Part shown: positions 10,401 through 17,449 of the stretch, piece by piece | How the letters are laid out: every line of letters starts with the position of its first letter | How positions within the stretch are numbered: position 1 is the stretch's first letter | Virus record (IMG/VR): IMGVR_UViG_3300007960_000015 | Span: 1 to 64,000 of that record | Length of the DNA stretch: 64,000 bases | Source of the DNA: a virus | Direction: 5' to 3' (one strand) | The notes under the pieces: generated by a model | Seen by the model: only the letters and a program-made list of their open reading frames with translations | Told to the model about the DNA's origin: nothing | Database searches by the model: none | Translations under genes and position numbers: made by a program

Positions 10401-12413
10401 GATACCACAACAACTCGTTCAGGTACAAGAACAAGAACTGGAGTTAATACTTCTATTGGCACAGAGAATGTAACTACTAATGTAGGTGATAGAGTAGTAG
10501 AAGTTAATTTTGCCCCGTTCATGAGATCACGTTGGGTATCATTCGAAGGTACTCGTTTAAAACCTAATTCAACATTATACGCATTCTTTGATGATGTAGA
10601 TGTTTCTGATTGGGTTAATATGAAAGATTTAGATAATCTTTCTGCAGGCGATCAAACAACACATGACGAAGCAATTATTGTAGGCGAAAATACATTTACT
10701 GCTAATCCACTAGGTGCATCAGCTTTAACTACCGATGCTAATGGTTATATTAAAGGTTCATTTTATGTACCTAATAACAGTTCATTAAACTTTAGAACAG
10801 GTGATAAGAAATTCTTATTAACTGATTCTTCTACTAATAATAATGATCTAACTAATACATCAGCCGCGGCAGTATACACAGCCAGAGGATTAATAGAAAC
10901 ACAAGAGAATGTGGTATTAAGTACTCGTGTTCCTGCTATTCAAAGGACTACAGTTCAGCAAAGTCGTGTAGTAACATCTACATCTACTGCCAGAAGATTT
11001 ACTTGGGTGGATCCTTTAGCACAATCATTTATGGTAGACATTGATGGCGGTGCGTTTATTACTTCACTTGAATTATATTTCACTACTAAAGATGATAATA
11101 TTCCGGTTCAAGTGCAGATTCGTAAGATGGATCAAGGTATTCCTACACAAGAAATCATTCCATTTAGTGACGTTACATTAAATAGCAGTGACGTTAGTAC
11201 AACAGGTACTACAACATTTACATTCGATAGCCCTGTATATTTACAAGATGGTGTCGAATATTGTTTTGTTGTATTATCTAATTCAAATCAATATACTGTT
11301 AAGTATGCAGAGATTGGTGAAGAAGATGATAACGGTAATAGAATTTCTAAACAACCTTATAATGGTGTGTTATTTAAATCACAAAATGCTTCAACTTGGA
11401 CGCCAGATCAAAATAAAGATCTTGCATTTAAGTTAAACAGAGCTGTATTTGATGTATCTACTGAAAGAGAAGTTGTATTATATAACGAAGCTTCTCCAAC
11501 TCGTGCTTTAACATACGATCCATTATATACTACTAATGCATCAGCCGATGTAATTGTTGCACATAAGAATCATGGATTGTTGGATGGTAATTCAGTAACA
11601 TTATCTGGTATAACAGCTGACGTAAATGGTATTCCATTTGCTGAATTAAATACTTCTCATACAGTTTCTTCTGTTAAGAGAGATCAATATACAATCACAG
11701 TAACTACACCAGCCACAGGAACAGGTATTGGTGGTAATTCAGTAATGGCTACTCAAAACTTAGCTTGGGATGTATTGCTTCCGTTAGTACAAGAAATTAC
11801 ACTTCCTAATACAGGTATGACTTGGGGAGTTAGAGGAACAGATGCATCTACACATACTACTGCGAGTACATATAATCCTATTATTATTAATCAGAATCAT
11901 ATGTCATTAACACCTCAAGTAGTATTACCAGGTTCAACTGCTTCTTTATTCTTAAAGGGAACATTAAGTTCATCGAAAGATAATGTAAGTCCGGTAATTG
12001 ACTTAGATCGTTGTTCTGGTATTACGATTTCTAATAGAATTGATGAGAATACAGATGTGGCAGAAACAGATCCTGTTGGAGGTTCTGCTTTAGCCAAATA
12101 CGTTACTAAAACAGTTTCATTAGATAATACTTCCAATGAAATTAAATTGTTCTTGGATGTTAACAGACCGAGTAGAACTGATATTGAAGTATACTACAAA
12201 TCAGGTAATGATTTAGCTACTTTCGATACTCAAAATTGGACATTAAGCAGTAAGGTTATTCCTTTTAATGATTCGGGTTCTTATGAAGAAGTAGCTTATA
12301 GTATTACTCCTGCATCTTCATTTACGTTGTTTGCTATTAAGATTGTGTTTAAATCACAAACAACAAGTTCTATTCCTTCAATTAGAAACTTTAGGGCTAT
12401 TGCGGTAATATGA
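7443..12413 (+). CDS. Very large baseplate/tail protein with DUF4815 N-terminus
   Basis: This is the largest gene in the window, 1656 residues. It begins with the DUF4815 signature of marine myophages (AIKFNIEPYWDDYNTPTAVD, then RVLFRPGHAVQARELTQLQS and LFKEGSVVIPG). About residues 775-870 hold a conserved helical stretch (YTMRDIGKLESRINNLEYYT). The rest is beta-rich with many T, S and N residues. It lies directly after gp8, where T4 has gp9-gp10, so a role as wedge pin or fibre-attachment protein is inferred. It overlaps the next small gene by four bases (ATGATAA). Confidence 0.7.
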   Translation: MAIKFNIEPYWDDYNTPTAVDGLTPKEKYNRVLFRPGHAVQARELTQLQSMLQNQVSSVGDHLFKEGSVVIPGSVSVFNDIDYLKLSALNVTANAAIGLTFTDGTNSAKVIHAVEAEGTDPITLFVQYVEGSAKFADAANLTTSTLETATVDTSGKGSIVSIDDGIYYVKKHFVIVKAATVVLSKYTTDVSYDVGLLVNEELVSAGEDVSLNDNAQGTPNESAPGAHRYAIKTSLVKQANNANNGNFVLLARLQNGIVSHQVRATDYSVIEETLARRTYDESGNYTVNPFTASAKDHVGADTTKLSLGIEPSKAYVRGYEIQTLDTTNVDINKARDTALVTDRVTELTHDNYIIVSSLISTPDTTTFEKFDITNGSVVIGSARARLLNSENTSPATYKIHVFDVSFTGSYSIDDATAIENSGNLSATIDSHNLSKDSLVYPLPYERISTCSAETDPLNPPDYNYRFETNRDVGQSQVANHEAIFYCATTNEVFGSTSNEANWILEVVSFGTGTDGTILDLTASDIVVDNNNVPPKVTVTMPTGPHGTHDGDTVKLIAPTIRTLTHKTKSKISASTVLSVALNFNNWQNLGHADVLRIVSIDDNGVDVTRHFDLDNGQRDTHYGVGAIRIKSTSLYVPSADLTVDYEYFSHTTGDFFTVDSYSGAVDYEDIPNYNGIELRSSVDFRPRMDNSGGNYTGTGASTSICPRPLSQFETDIQYYLNRIDKVYLDKDGEFGVLEGVADLNPELPGEPKDAMVLYHVFVPAYTLNPEEVIINYIDNRRYTMRDIGKLESRINNLEYYTTLNMLEAAAEQRQILDNAGLPRFKSGLLVDSFTDTTVGRVNSQEYRASIDRSTGTLRPLFSEGNSKLLFDNSLSDTQKTGDLVTLPYTVSALIDQSQYSGSINVNPFDVFNWTGTLKLTPATDEWKDIDRRPQLIVNQDGVFDALRDILDENVATGTVWNSWQTNWTGATTRTSNNFNWGWAAGVDTTTTRSGTRTRTGVNTSIGTENVTTNVGDRVVEVNFAPFMRSRWVSFEGTRLKPNSTLYAFFDDVDVSDWVNMKDLDNLSAGDQTTHDEAIIVGENTFTANPLGASALTTDANGYIKGSFYVPNNSSLNFRTGDKKFLLTDSSTNNNDLTNTSAAAVYTARGLIETQENVVLSTRVPAIQRTTVQQSRVVTSTSTARRFTWVDPLAQSFMVDIDGGAFITSLELYFTTKDDNIPVQVQIRKMDQGIPTQEIIPFSDVTLNSSDVSTTGTTTFTFDSPVYLQDGVEYCFVVLSNSNQYTVKYAEIGEEDDNGNRISKQPYNGVLFKSQNASTWTPDQNKDLAFKLNRAVFDVSTEREVVLYNEASPTRALTYDPLYTTNASADVIVAHKNHGLLDGNSVTLSGITADVNGIPFAELNTSHTVSSVKRDQYTITVTTPATGTGIGGNSVMATQNLAWDVLLPLVQEITLPNTGMTWGVRGTDASTHTTASTYNPIIINQNHMSLTPQVVLPGSTASLFLKGTLSSSKDNVSPVIDLDRCSGITISNRIDENTDVAETDPVGGSALAKYVTKTVSLDNTSNEIKLFLDVNRPSRTDIEVYYKSGNDLATFDTQNWTLSSKVIPFNDSGSYEEVAYSITPASSFTLFAIKIVFKSQTTSSIPSIRNFRAIAVI

Positions 12414-12604
12414 TAAAGGTAAAGGGATATGATACATTATACCGAGATCGAGCTTCGGGTGCTATTATAAATAAAGATAGGATGGGAGCTCAAGCTGCTA
12501 TGGAGAGATATGAGCTTCGTGAAGTACAATCAGATAGAATTTCAGCACTGGAAGATAAATTATCAAGAGTTGAAATGTTATTAGAAAAATTAATAGAGAA
12601 ATAA
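12410..12604 (+). CDS. Small coiled-coil protein of the tail module
   Basis: This 64-residue protein starts inside the stop of the DUF4815 gene (four-base overlap). The C-terminal half (about residues 34-64) is a charged heptad-like helix ending LEDKLSRVEMLLEKLIEK; the N-terminal half is basic. I recognise no family. The fixed position between the giant tail protein and the first fibre suggests a small connector or assembly factor. Confidence 0.6.
   Translation: MIKVKGYDTLYRDRASGAIINKDRMGAQAAMERYELREVQSDRISALEDKLSRVEMLLEKLIEK
12466..12473 (+). promoter_or_regulatory. Intragenic TATAAATA, possible late promoter for the fibre gene at 12606
   Basis: This is an exact TATAAATA inside the 64-residue gene, about 130 bases before the first fibre gene. 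It could be chance in AT-rich DNA. Confidence 0.25.
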
Positions 12605-12605
12605 T

Positions 12606-14705
12606 ATGGCCAATACTATTAACGTTAATCTTACAGATACTTTTGAAATTTGGAGAACCAAGACTAATGAGATTGGTACTGCAGTAGGTGATCTTGATAA
12701 TTTAAATCTTGCTGGTGAATCTGGTGAAGATACAGTAATAGATACTTTAAATAATCTACGAAGTGAGGCGGATGACCATGAAAGTTGGATTGGTAATATT
12801 AACAACCTCCATACTAGTCATACAGATTTAACAAGTGCTTCTAATGCTAATAAAGCAGATATTGATACAATAGCATTAGCTGGCGGTATCGACTTGGTTA
12901 ATGGCGGATTATCAGGATATAATGGAAGTGAGTCAGCTGCTGTAGATATCTTTAATGCTCACTTATCAGCTATTCAATCAAATGATAGTGATATCTTAAC
13001 ACTCCAAACAGATTTAAATACTGCTGAAACAGATATCGTAGCTATTGAAACTGATATCGGTGATTTCTCTACATACACAGGAAGTCAGAGTGATATTACA
13101 TCAGTATTAAATGATTTCAAAACAGCCTTAGATGGTACTTCAGGCACTTATGTAGACGCTACTGGTGATACCATGACGGGTGATTTATACTTTACCTCTG
13201 GCGGGGTTCAAGCTTCTGGACAATACTTAAATTTAGGTGTTGGTGGTACACAAACTATTCGTATTAATACATCAAATAGAATTGGTATTGGTAAGGCAGC
13301 ACATACATCTTATAAAATGGATGTTTCAGGAACATTAAATGCTACTGAATTGAGAGTTGGCGGACAAGATACTGACGATCGTTATATTATGAACTCAACC
13401 GGTGGTGGTACTTCTACTATTGGTTCTGATATTGAATTATCGGGTGATGTTACTATTTCACAAAAATTATTAATTGGTTCTGAGACAGTATTTGATGACT
13501 CAGCATTCTCATTTAGTGAATACATTGAAGATGTTGCTGGTAATATGTTCGAATTAAATGCAGAATCTGGTGGTATCGCGGCAGCCTACAATGATACTAC
13601 AGGTAAGATTACATTATCTATTGCTGACGACGGCCACAATCACGTTATTGGTAATATTGATAACTTCACAGAAGAAGTACAAGATATCGTTGGTAATATG
13701 ATATCTAACAATTCAGAGTCTGGTATATCCGTAGATTATGATGATATAACAGGTACTTTAGATTTTAATGTAAATGATCCAACTATTACTTTAACAGGTG
13801 ATGTTACAGGTTCAGCTACAATGTCAAATCTAGGTTCTATTACTATTGCCACTACAGTTGGTAGTAATAATGTGGCGTTAGGTACTGATACAACAGGCAA
13901 TTATGTTAAACAAGGTGCAACGAGCGGTAACGGTATTTCTGGATCTGTTAATAGTGAAGGGGGAACATTTACTGTAACCTCGAACGCTACTTCTAATAAT
14001 ACAGCTTCAACAATTATCTTTAGAGATGCTTCTGGTGATTTCGCAGCTGGTTCTGCAAGTCTTACTGGTTTATCTGTTACTAATGATGCTACTTTTAATG
14101 GTAATATTACTGTTAATGCTGATGACGCGGCATCTACTATTGTGATGGGTGATTCTGATGAAGGTAATAGAACTATTAAGAATGATTCGAATCAAATAGG
14201 TTTCTTGAAGCAGGATGGTGCTTGGGCTGCTTATGCTGACGATAATGGTAATTGGACAGCCGCAGGAGATATAACAGCTTCTGGTGGTGATATGTATGCT
14301 ACTTATTTCCACGGTCAGGCTACTTCTGCTACTTACGCCGACCTAGCAGAGAATTATGTGGCAGATGATAATTATCAACCAGGAACAGTATTAGTTTTAG
14401 GTGGCGAAGAAGAAGTTACTCAAGCAGTTAATCAAAATGATAGGGCTGTTATAGGAGTTGTTTCAACACAACCAGCACACTTAATGAACTCTGGTTTACA
14501 AGGGCCAATGGTAGTTGCTGTTGCATTAGTAGGACGTGTTCCTTGTAAAGTAACCGGACCAATTAAGAAAGGTGATCTTTTAGTTTCAGCAGGACACGGC
14601 GCTGCTATGGCAAATAATAATCCTCAAGTAGGAACTGTAATTGGAAAGGCATTAGAAGATTCAGACGGTGAGAATGTCATTGAAGTCGTAGTCGGTAAAT
14701 TATAA
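12606..14705 (+). CDS. Tail fibre protein with C-terminal YADLAE module
   Basis: This 699-residue protein has an N-terminal helical part (residues 1-170, LNNLRSEADDHESWIGN type) and then beta repeats. One repeat (QDIVGNMISNNSESGISV followed by VNDPTITLTGDVTGSATM) recurs in the fibre at 17450. The last 125 residues start at a YADLAENY motif and contain GRVPCKVTGPIKKGDLLV. The same module ends the protein at 28315. Such terminal modules are commonly trimerisation or chaperone units, possibly related to G2-type autoproteolytic domains; I cannot show cleavage here. It is probably a trimeric fibre or distal baseplate decoration. Confidence 0.75.
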   Translation: MANTINVNLTDTFEIWRTKTNEIGTAVGDLDNLNLAGESGEDTVIDTLNNLRSEADDHESWIGNINNLHTSHTDLTSASNANKADIDTIALAGGIDLVNGGLSGYNGSESAAVDIFNAHLSAIQSNDSDILTLQTDLNTAETDIVAIETDIGDFSTYTGSQSDITSVLNDFKTALDGTSGTYVDATGDTMTGDLYFTSGGVQASGQYLNLGVGGTQTIRINTSNRIGIGKAAHTSYKMDVSGTLNATELRVGGQDTDDRYIMNSTGGGTSTIGSDIELSGDVTISQKLLIGSETVFDDSAFSFSEYIEDVAGNMFELNAESGGIAAAYNDTTGKITLSIADDGHNHVIGNIDNFTEEVQDIVGNMISNNSESGISVDYDDITGTLDFNVNDPTITLTGDVTGSATMSNLGSITIATTVGSNNVALGTDTTGNYVKQGATSGNGISGSVNSEGGTFTVTSNATSNNTASTIIFRDASGDFAAGSASLTGLSVTNDATFNGNITVNADDAASTIVMGDSDEGNRTIKNDSNQIGFLKQDGAWAAYADDNGNWTAAGDITASGGDMYATYFHGQATSATYADLAENYVADDNYQPGTVLVLGGEEEVTQAVNQNDRAVIGVVSTQPAHLMNSGLQGPMVVAVALVGRVPCKVTGPIKKGDLLVSAGHGAAMANNNPQVGTVIGKALEDSDGENVIEVVVGKL

Positions 14706-14708
14706 ATA
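14701..14708 (+). promoter_or_regulatory. TATAAATA overlapping the stop of the first fibre gene
   Basis: This is an exact late-promoter octamer, but it ends only five bases before the next ATG (14714), which would leave almost no leader. It may serve a gene further down or be chance. Confidence 0.25.
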
Positions 14709-14713
14709 TTAAC

Positions 14714-15055
14714 ATGGCGATATACTCAAACATAACAATAGACCAAGGTTCAGACTTTTCAACGGAAGTTACTGTTGAAGATGCGACCGGTAATCCAGCA
14801 GACCTTACTGGGTATATCGCCGCTGGACAAATTAGAAAAACATATACAAGTAGTACAGCATATGATTTTATATGCACTATTGCTTATCCTGTACAAGGTA
14901 AAATTAATGTGGCTATGTTAAATAATATAACCGAAACAATAAAACCTGGCAGATATGTATATGATATAGAAATTAAAGAAGGTGTTAATGGCCCTATTAC
15001 AAGAGTTGTAGAAGGTCAGGTAGAAGTAACACCAAGTGTAACTAGGAGCTTATAA
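14714..15055 (+). CDS. Small beta-sandwich-like structural protein
   Basis: This 113-residue protein has an alternating beta pattern (NITIDQGSDFSTEVTVED, DLTGYIAAGQIRKTY, ITRVVEGQVEVTPSVTRSL). It resembles the small BppU/Ig-like structural proteins placed beside fibres in marine myophages. It has no catalytic residues or signal peptide. The stop overlaps the next start by one base. It is probably a fibre-attachment or decoration subunit; the family assignment is tentative. Confidence 0.6.
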   Translation: MAIYSNITIDQGSDFSTEVTVEDATGNPADLTGYIAAGQIRKTYTSSTAYDFICTIAYPVQGKINVAMLNNITETIKPGRYVYDIEIKEGVNGPITRVVEGQVEVTPSVTRSL

Positions 15056-15267
15056 TGGCACTAAAAGGCCGTATTAAAAATACAAGGACGATTCAGGCCA
15101 AGCAAATGTCGTATACTCCTACGCAGAAATTGAGCGATTTATTAGATGTAGATACAACTAATAGACGCGACGGATCGGTACTTATTTGGGACGAACAAAC
15201 TCAAACATTTAAGGTTATCGGCGAAGTAGAAAATGATGGTTTAAATATAATAGGCGGAAGTTTCTAG
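15055..15267 (+). CDS. Small conserved fibre-associated protein
   Basis: This 70-residue protein starts at TAATG of the preceding gene. It contains LSDLLDVDTTNRRDGSVLIW, the 'DGSVLIWDEQTQTF' type of motif often found at fibre N-termini, and ends in a glycine-rich tail. It may be a separate version of a fibre attachment peptide. No enzyme features are seen. It is followed by a 50-base gap carrying the strong ribosome site of the next gene. Confidence 0.6.
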   Translation: MALKGRIKNTRTIQAKQMSYTPTQKLSDLLDVDTTNRRDGSVLIWDEQTQTFKVIGEVENDGLNIIGGSF

Positions 15268-15317
15268 CTAAATAGCAAACTTACTTTCGGTATAACTTAA
15301 TTAAGGAGAAATAAAAT

Positions 15318-17063
15318 ATGTCAGGTACAGTAATTATTACTAAGTTTTCCTTGACTAATGCCCAACCGATAAGTAATGCATTAGCCCAAGGTGAACAGGC
15401 TTATTCGTTTGTCTCAGATAAACTCTGGATTGGCGAAGATAACGGCGGAACTATCGATCCAATTGCGATTGGTGGTAAGTTTTATACAGATCAACTCCCA
15501 GCTGCTTCATCAGGTTTTGGTACCCTAGTTGCTAACCAAGCACTTGTAGTTGATTCAAATAAGAAAATTGATGTTATTAATGTTGATAATATTACCCTTG
15601 ATGGTAATACTATTTCAACAACAAATACTAATGGTGATTTAACTATTAGTCCTAACGGTACTGGTTCTGTTGGTATTCAAGCCAGCACAGATATCGTTGG
15701 TAATTTAACAGTTTCGGGTACAGCATCCATAACTGGTCAATCATCTTTTACATCAATAAATGTTACAGATCTAACAGATGGTAGAGTACTATTAGCTGGT
15801 ACTAATGGTGAATTAGAAGATTCTGGTAATTTAACATTTGATGGATCAACATTAACAGTAACTGGTATTATAGATGCTGATAATGTAAGAATTGATGGTA
15901 ATACAATTTCAGCTATCAATACAAATGGTGGATTAACATTAACACCAGCAGGCTCAGGACTTGTTACAGTCGATACTGATCAAGCTATGGTTGTACCGTA
16001 TGGTACTTTAGGTACTAGACCTTCAGCGGGAACAATTGGTGATGGTGCTATTCGATATAACACAACAGATAATAGATTTGAAGGATCAGTAAACGGTAAT
16101 TGGACTGGTTTAGGTGGTGTAGTTGATATTGATCAAGACACTTATATTACTGCTGAAGCTACTTCAGATGATGATACACTAACATTTGTTACTGCTGGCA
16201 CTACAGAAATGACAGTCGACTCTACAGGAGTTGATATTACAGATAGAGTTACTGTTCCTACAGCAAATATTACCACAGCTAATACTACTACTGAAAATGT
16301 TGGTACTATTAATGTATCCACTCAAATGCAAGTTAATGCTGATGCTAACTTCGCAGCTGGTATTGATGTTACTGCTGGTAATGTAGATATTGCAGATAAC
16401 TTAAACGTCGATGGTAATACAATCATTGGTGGTAACCTAACAGTTAATGGTACTACAACTACAGTTAATTCGACAGTTACTGAATTATCAGATCCTGTAA
16501 TTAAAGTTGGTGAAGGTTCTTTAGCTGCTGGTGATGCTAATGATCGTGGTGTTAGCTTTGATTGGGGCGATGGTACTGATGTTAAGACTGGTTTCTTCGG
16601 TATGGATATCCAAACTGGAAGATTCTCTTTCAAGAAAGACGTTGATACTGGAGATGAAAACTATGTAGCTACTTGGAGTGATGCTCAGTTTGATAAGTTA
16701 TTCCTATCAGGTGATGCTTCAGTAGATGATAACTTAATATTAAGTGCTAATGATATTACTACAACTACTGGTGATTTAACAATTGCACCAGCTGGTGGTG
16801 ATACTAATGTTACTGGTACTTTATCAGTTTCTACTGACTTAACGGTTAATGGTGATGTAACATTTGCTAATGACGTTCCAGTAACATCTGGTGGTACTGG
16901 CATGAGTTCATTTACAGGTAATTCAATCTTTGTATCTAATAGTCAAGGCGATGCAATTGCATTTATTGCACCTCCAAGTACTGATCCTGAAGATTATATT
17001 ATTAAATTTAATTCAGCAGGTGTTCCAGTTGCTTCTAACACAATTGATGGAGGTACATTCTAG
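15318..17063 (+). CDS. Repetitive tail fibre protein
   Basis: This 581-residue protein is preceded by AAGGAGAAATAAA AT. Residues 1-75 form a fibre-type N-terminus (ALAQGEQAYSFVSDKLWIGE). Then come repeated beta units of about 20-30 residues: GNTISTTNTNGDLTISPNG near 95 and GNTISAINTNGGLTLTPAG near 195, with VTTPT/NVDGNTIIGGNLTVNG units later. A TELSDPVIKVGEG segment near residue 390 is common in marine phage fibres. The C-terminus is a GTGMSSFTGNSIFVSN unit. A terminator follows directly, so it closes a transcription unit. Confidence 0.75.
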   Translation: MSGTVIITKFSLTNAQPISNALAQGEQAYSFVSDKLWIGEDNGGTIDPIAIGGKFYTDQLPAASSGFGTLVANQALVVDSNKKIDVINVDNITLDGNTISTTNTNGDLTISPNGTGSVGIQASTDIVGNLTVSGTASITGQSSFTSINVTDLTDGRVLLAGTNGELEDSGNLTFDGSTLTVTGIIDADNVRIDGNTISAINTNGGLTLTPAGSGLVTVDTDQAMVVPYGTLGTRPSAGTIGDGAIRYNTTDNRFEGSVNGNWTGLGGVVDIDQDTYITAEATSDDDTLTFVTAGTTEMTVDSTGVDITDRVTVPTANITTANTTTENVGTINVSTQMQVNADANFAAGIDVTAGNVDIADNLNVDGNTIIGGNLTVNGTTTTVNSTVTELSDPVIKVGEGSLAAGDANDRGVSFDWGDGTDVKTGFFGMDIQTGRFSFKKDVDTGDENYVATWSDAQFDKLFLSGDASVDDNLILSANDITTTTGDLTIAPAGGDTNVTGTLSVSTDLTVNGDVTFANDVPVTSGGTGMSSFTGNSIFVSNSQGDAIAFIAPPSTDPEDYIIKFNSAGVPVASNTIDGGTF

Positions 17064-17064
17064 A

Positions 17065-17072
17065 TATAAATA
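17065..17072 (+). promoter_or_regulatory. TATAAATA in a small hairpin just upstream of the terminator
   Basis: This exact octamer forms most of the loop between CTAGAT and ATCTAG (17060-17078). A terminator lies between it and the next gene, so its role as a promoter is doubtful. Confidence 0.3.
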
Positions 17073-17088
17073 ATCTAGAAGTTAATTT

Positions 17089-17129
17089 AAAAGCCGAGAT
17101 AAATTAACTTTTGCCTCGGCTTTTTTTTA
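17089..17129 (+). terminator. Rho-independent terminator after the fibre gene
   Basis: AAAAGCCGAG (17089-17098) pairs with CTCGGCTTTT (17115-17124) in a ten-base stem with a 16-base loop, followed by more T residues. GTTAATTT (17081-17088) can also pair with AAATTAAC (17101-17108). That alternative stem would trap the 5' arm of the terminator. Confidence 0.85.
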
Positions 17130-17130
17130 T

Positions 17131-17138
17131 TATAAATA
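17131..17138 (+). promoter_or_regulatory. T4-type late promoter for the fibre genes at 17171-21524
   Basis: This exact TATAAATA begins two bases after the terminator T-run. It lies 32 bases before the ATG at 17171, a normal late leader length. The terminator and promoter together separate two fibre transcription units. Confidence 0.7.
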
Positions 17139-17170
17139 AGAGTAATAAGGTAAATTTCTCATAGGAAAAG

Positions 17171-17440
17171 ATGGCAGGAACCGTTTTAAAAATTAAACAA
17201 ACATCAGTAGCCGGTAGAGTCCCTACCCATAATACTGGTAATAACACTGATATCGAACAGGGTGAATTAGCCTTAAATACAGCAGACCAAAAATTATTTT
17301 CAAAAGATGCTAATGGCAATATATTTACTATTGGTGATCCAGAAATTTCATTGACATCAGACGGTATAATAAGCAAATTAATGAATTTGGGCCACAGTGC
17401 TGATGAAGACGGGGCTACTATAACATTCGATTTAAATTAA
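17171..17440 (+). CDS. Short fibre N-terminal-type protein
   Basis: This 89-residue protein has the fibre-anchor motif near residues 30-50 (IEQGELALNTADQKLFSKDA), known from N-terminal domains of phage tropism and fibre proteins. Here it stands alone, without a shaft. It may be a small adaptor between the baseplate and the following 953-residue fibre, which begins with a related motif (LAEAELGFDTTKKQFKVGDG). The ribosome site AGGAAAAG lies just upstream. Confidence 0.6.
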   Translation: MAGTVLKIKQTSVAGRVPTHNTGNNTDIEQGELALNTADQKLFSKDANGNIFTIGDPEISLTSDGIISKLMNLGHSADEDGATITFDLN

Positions 17441-17449
17441 AGGTAAACT

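Noticed and set aside
16322-16633. Minus-strand frames under the fibre genes (here 103 residues)
   Set aside because: The low-complexity T/N/D/V-rich codons of the fibres leave long open complements; the products are V/L/P/S-rich and repeat with the fibre repeats.
17081-17124. H-type pseudoknot
   Set aside because: The two stems have no bases between their 5' arms, too few to span a ten-base stem, so they are alternatives and not a simultaneous pseudoknot.
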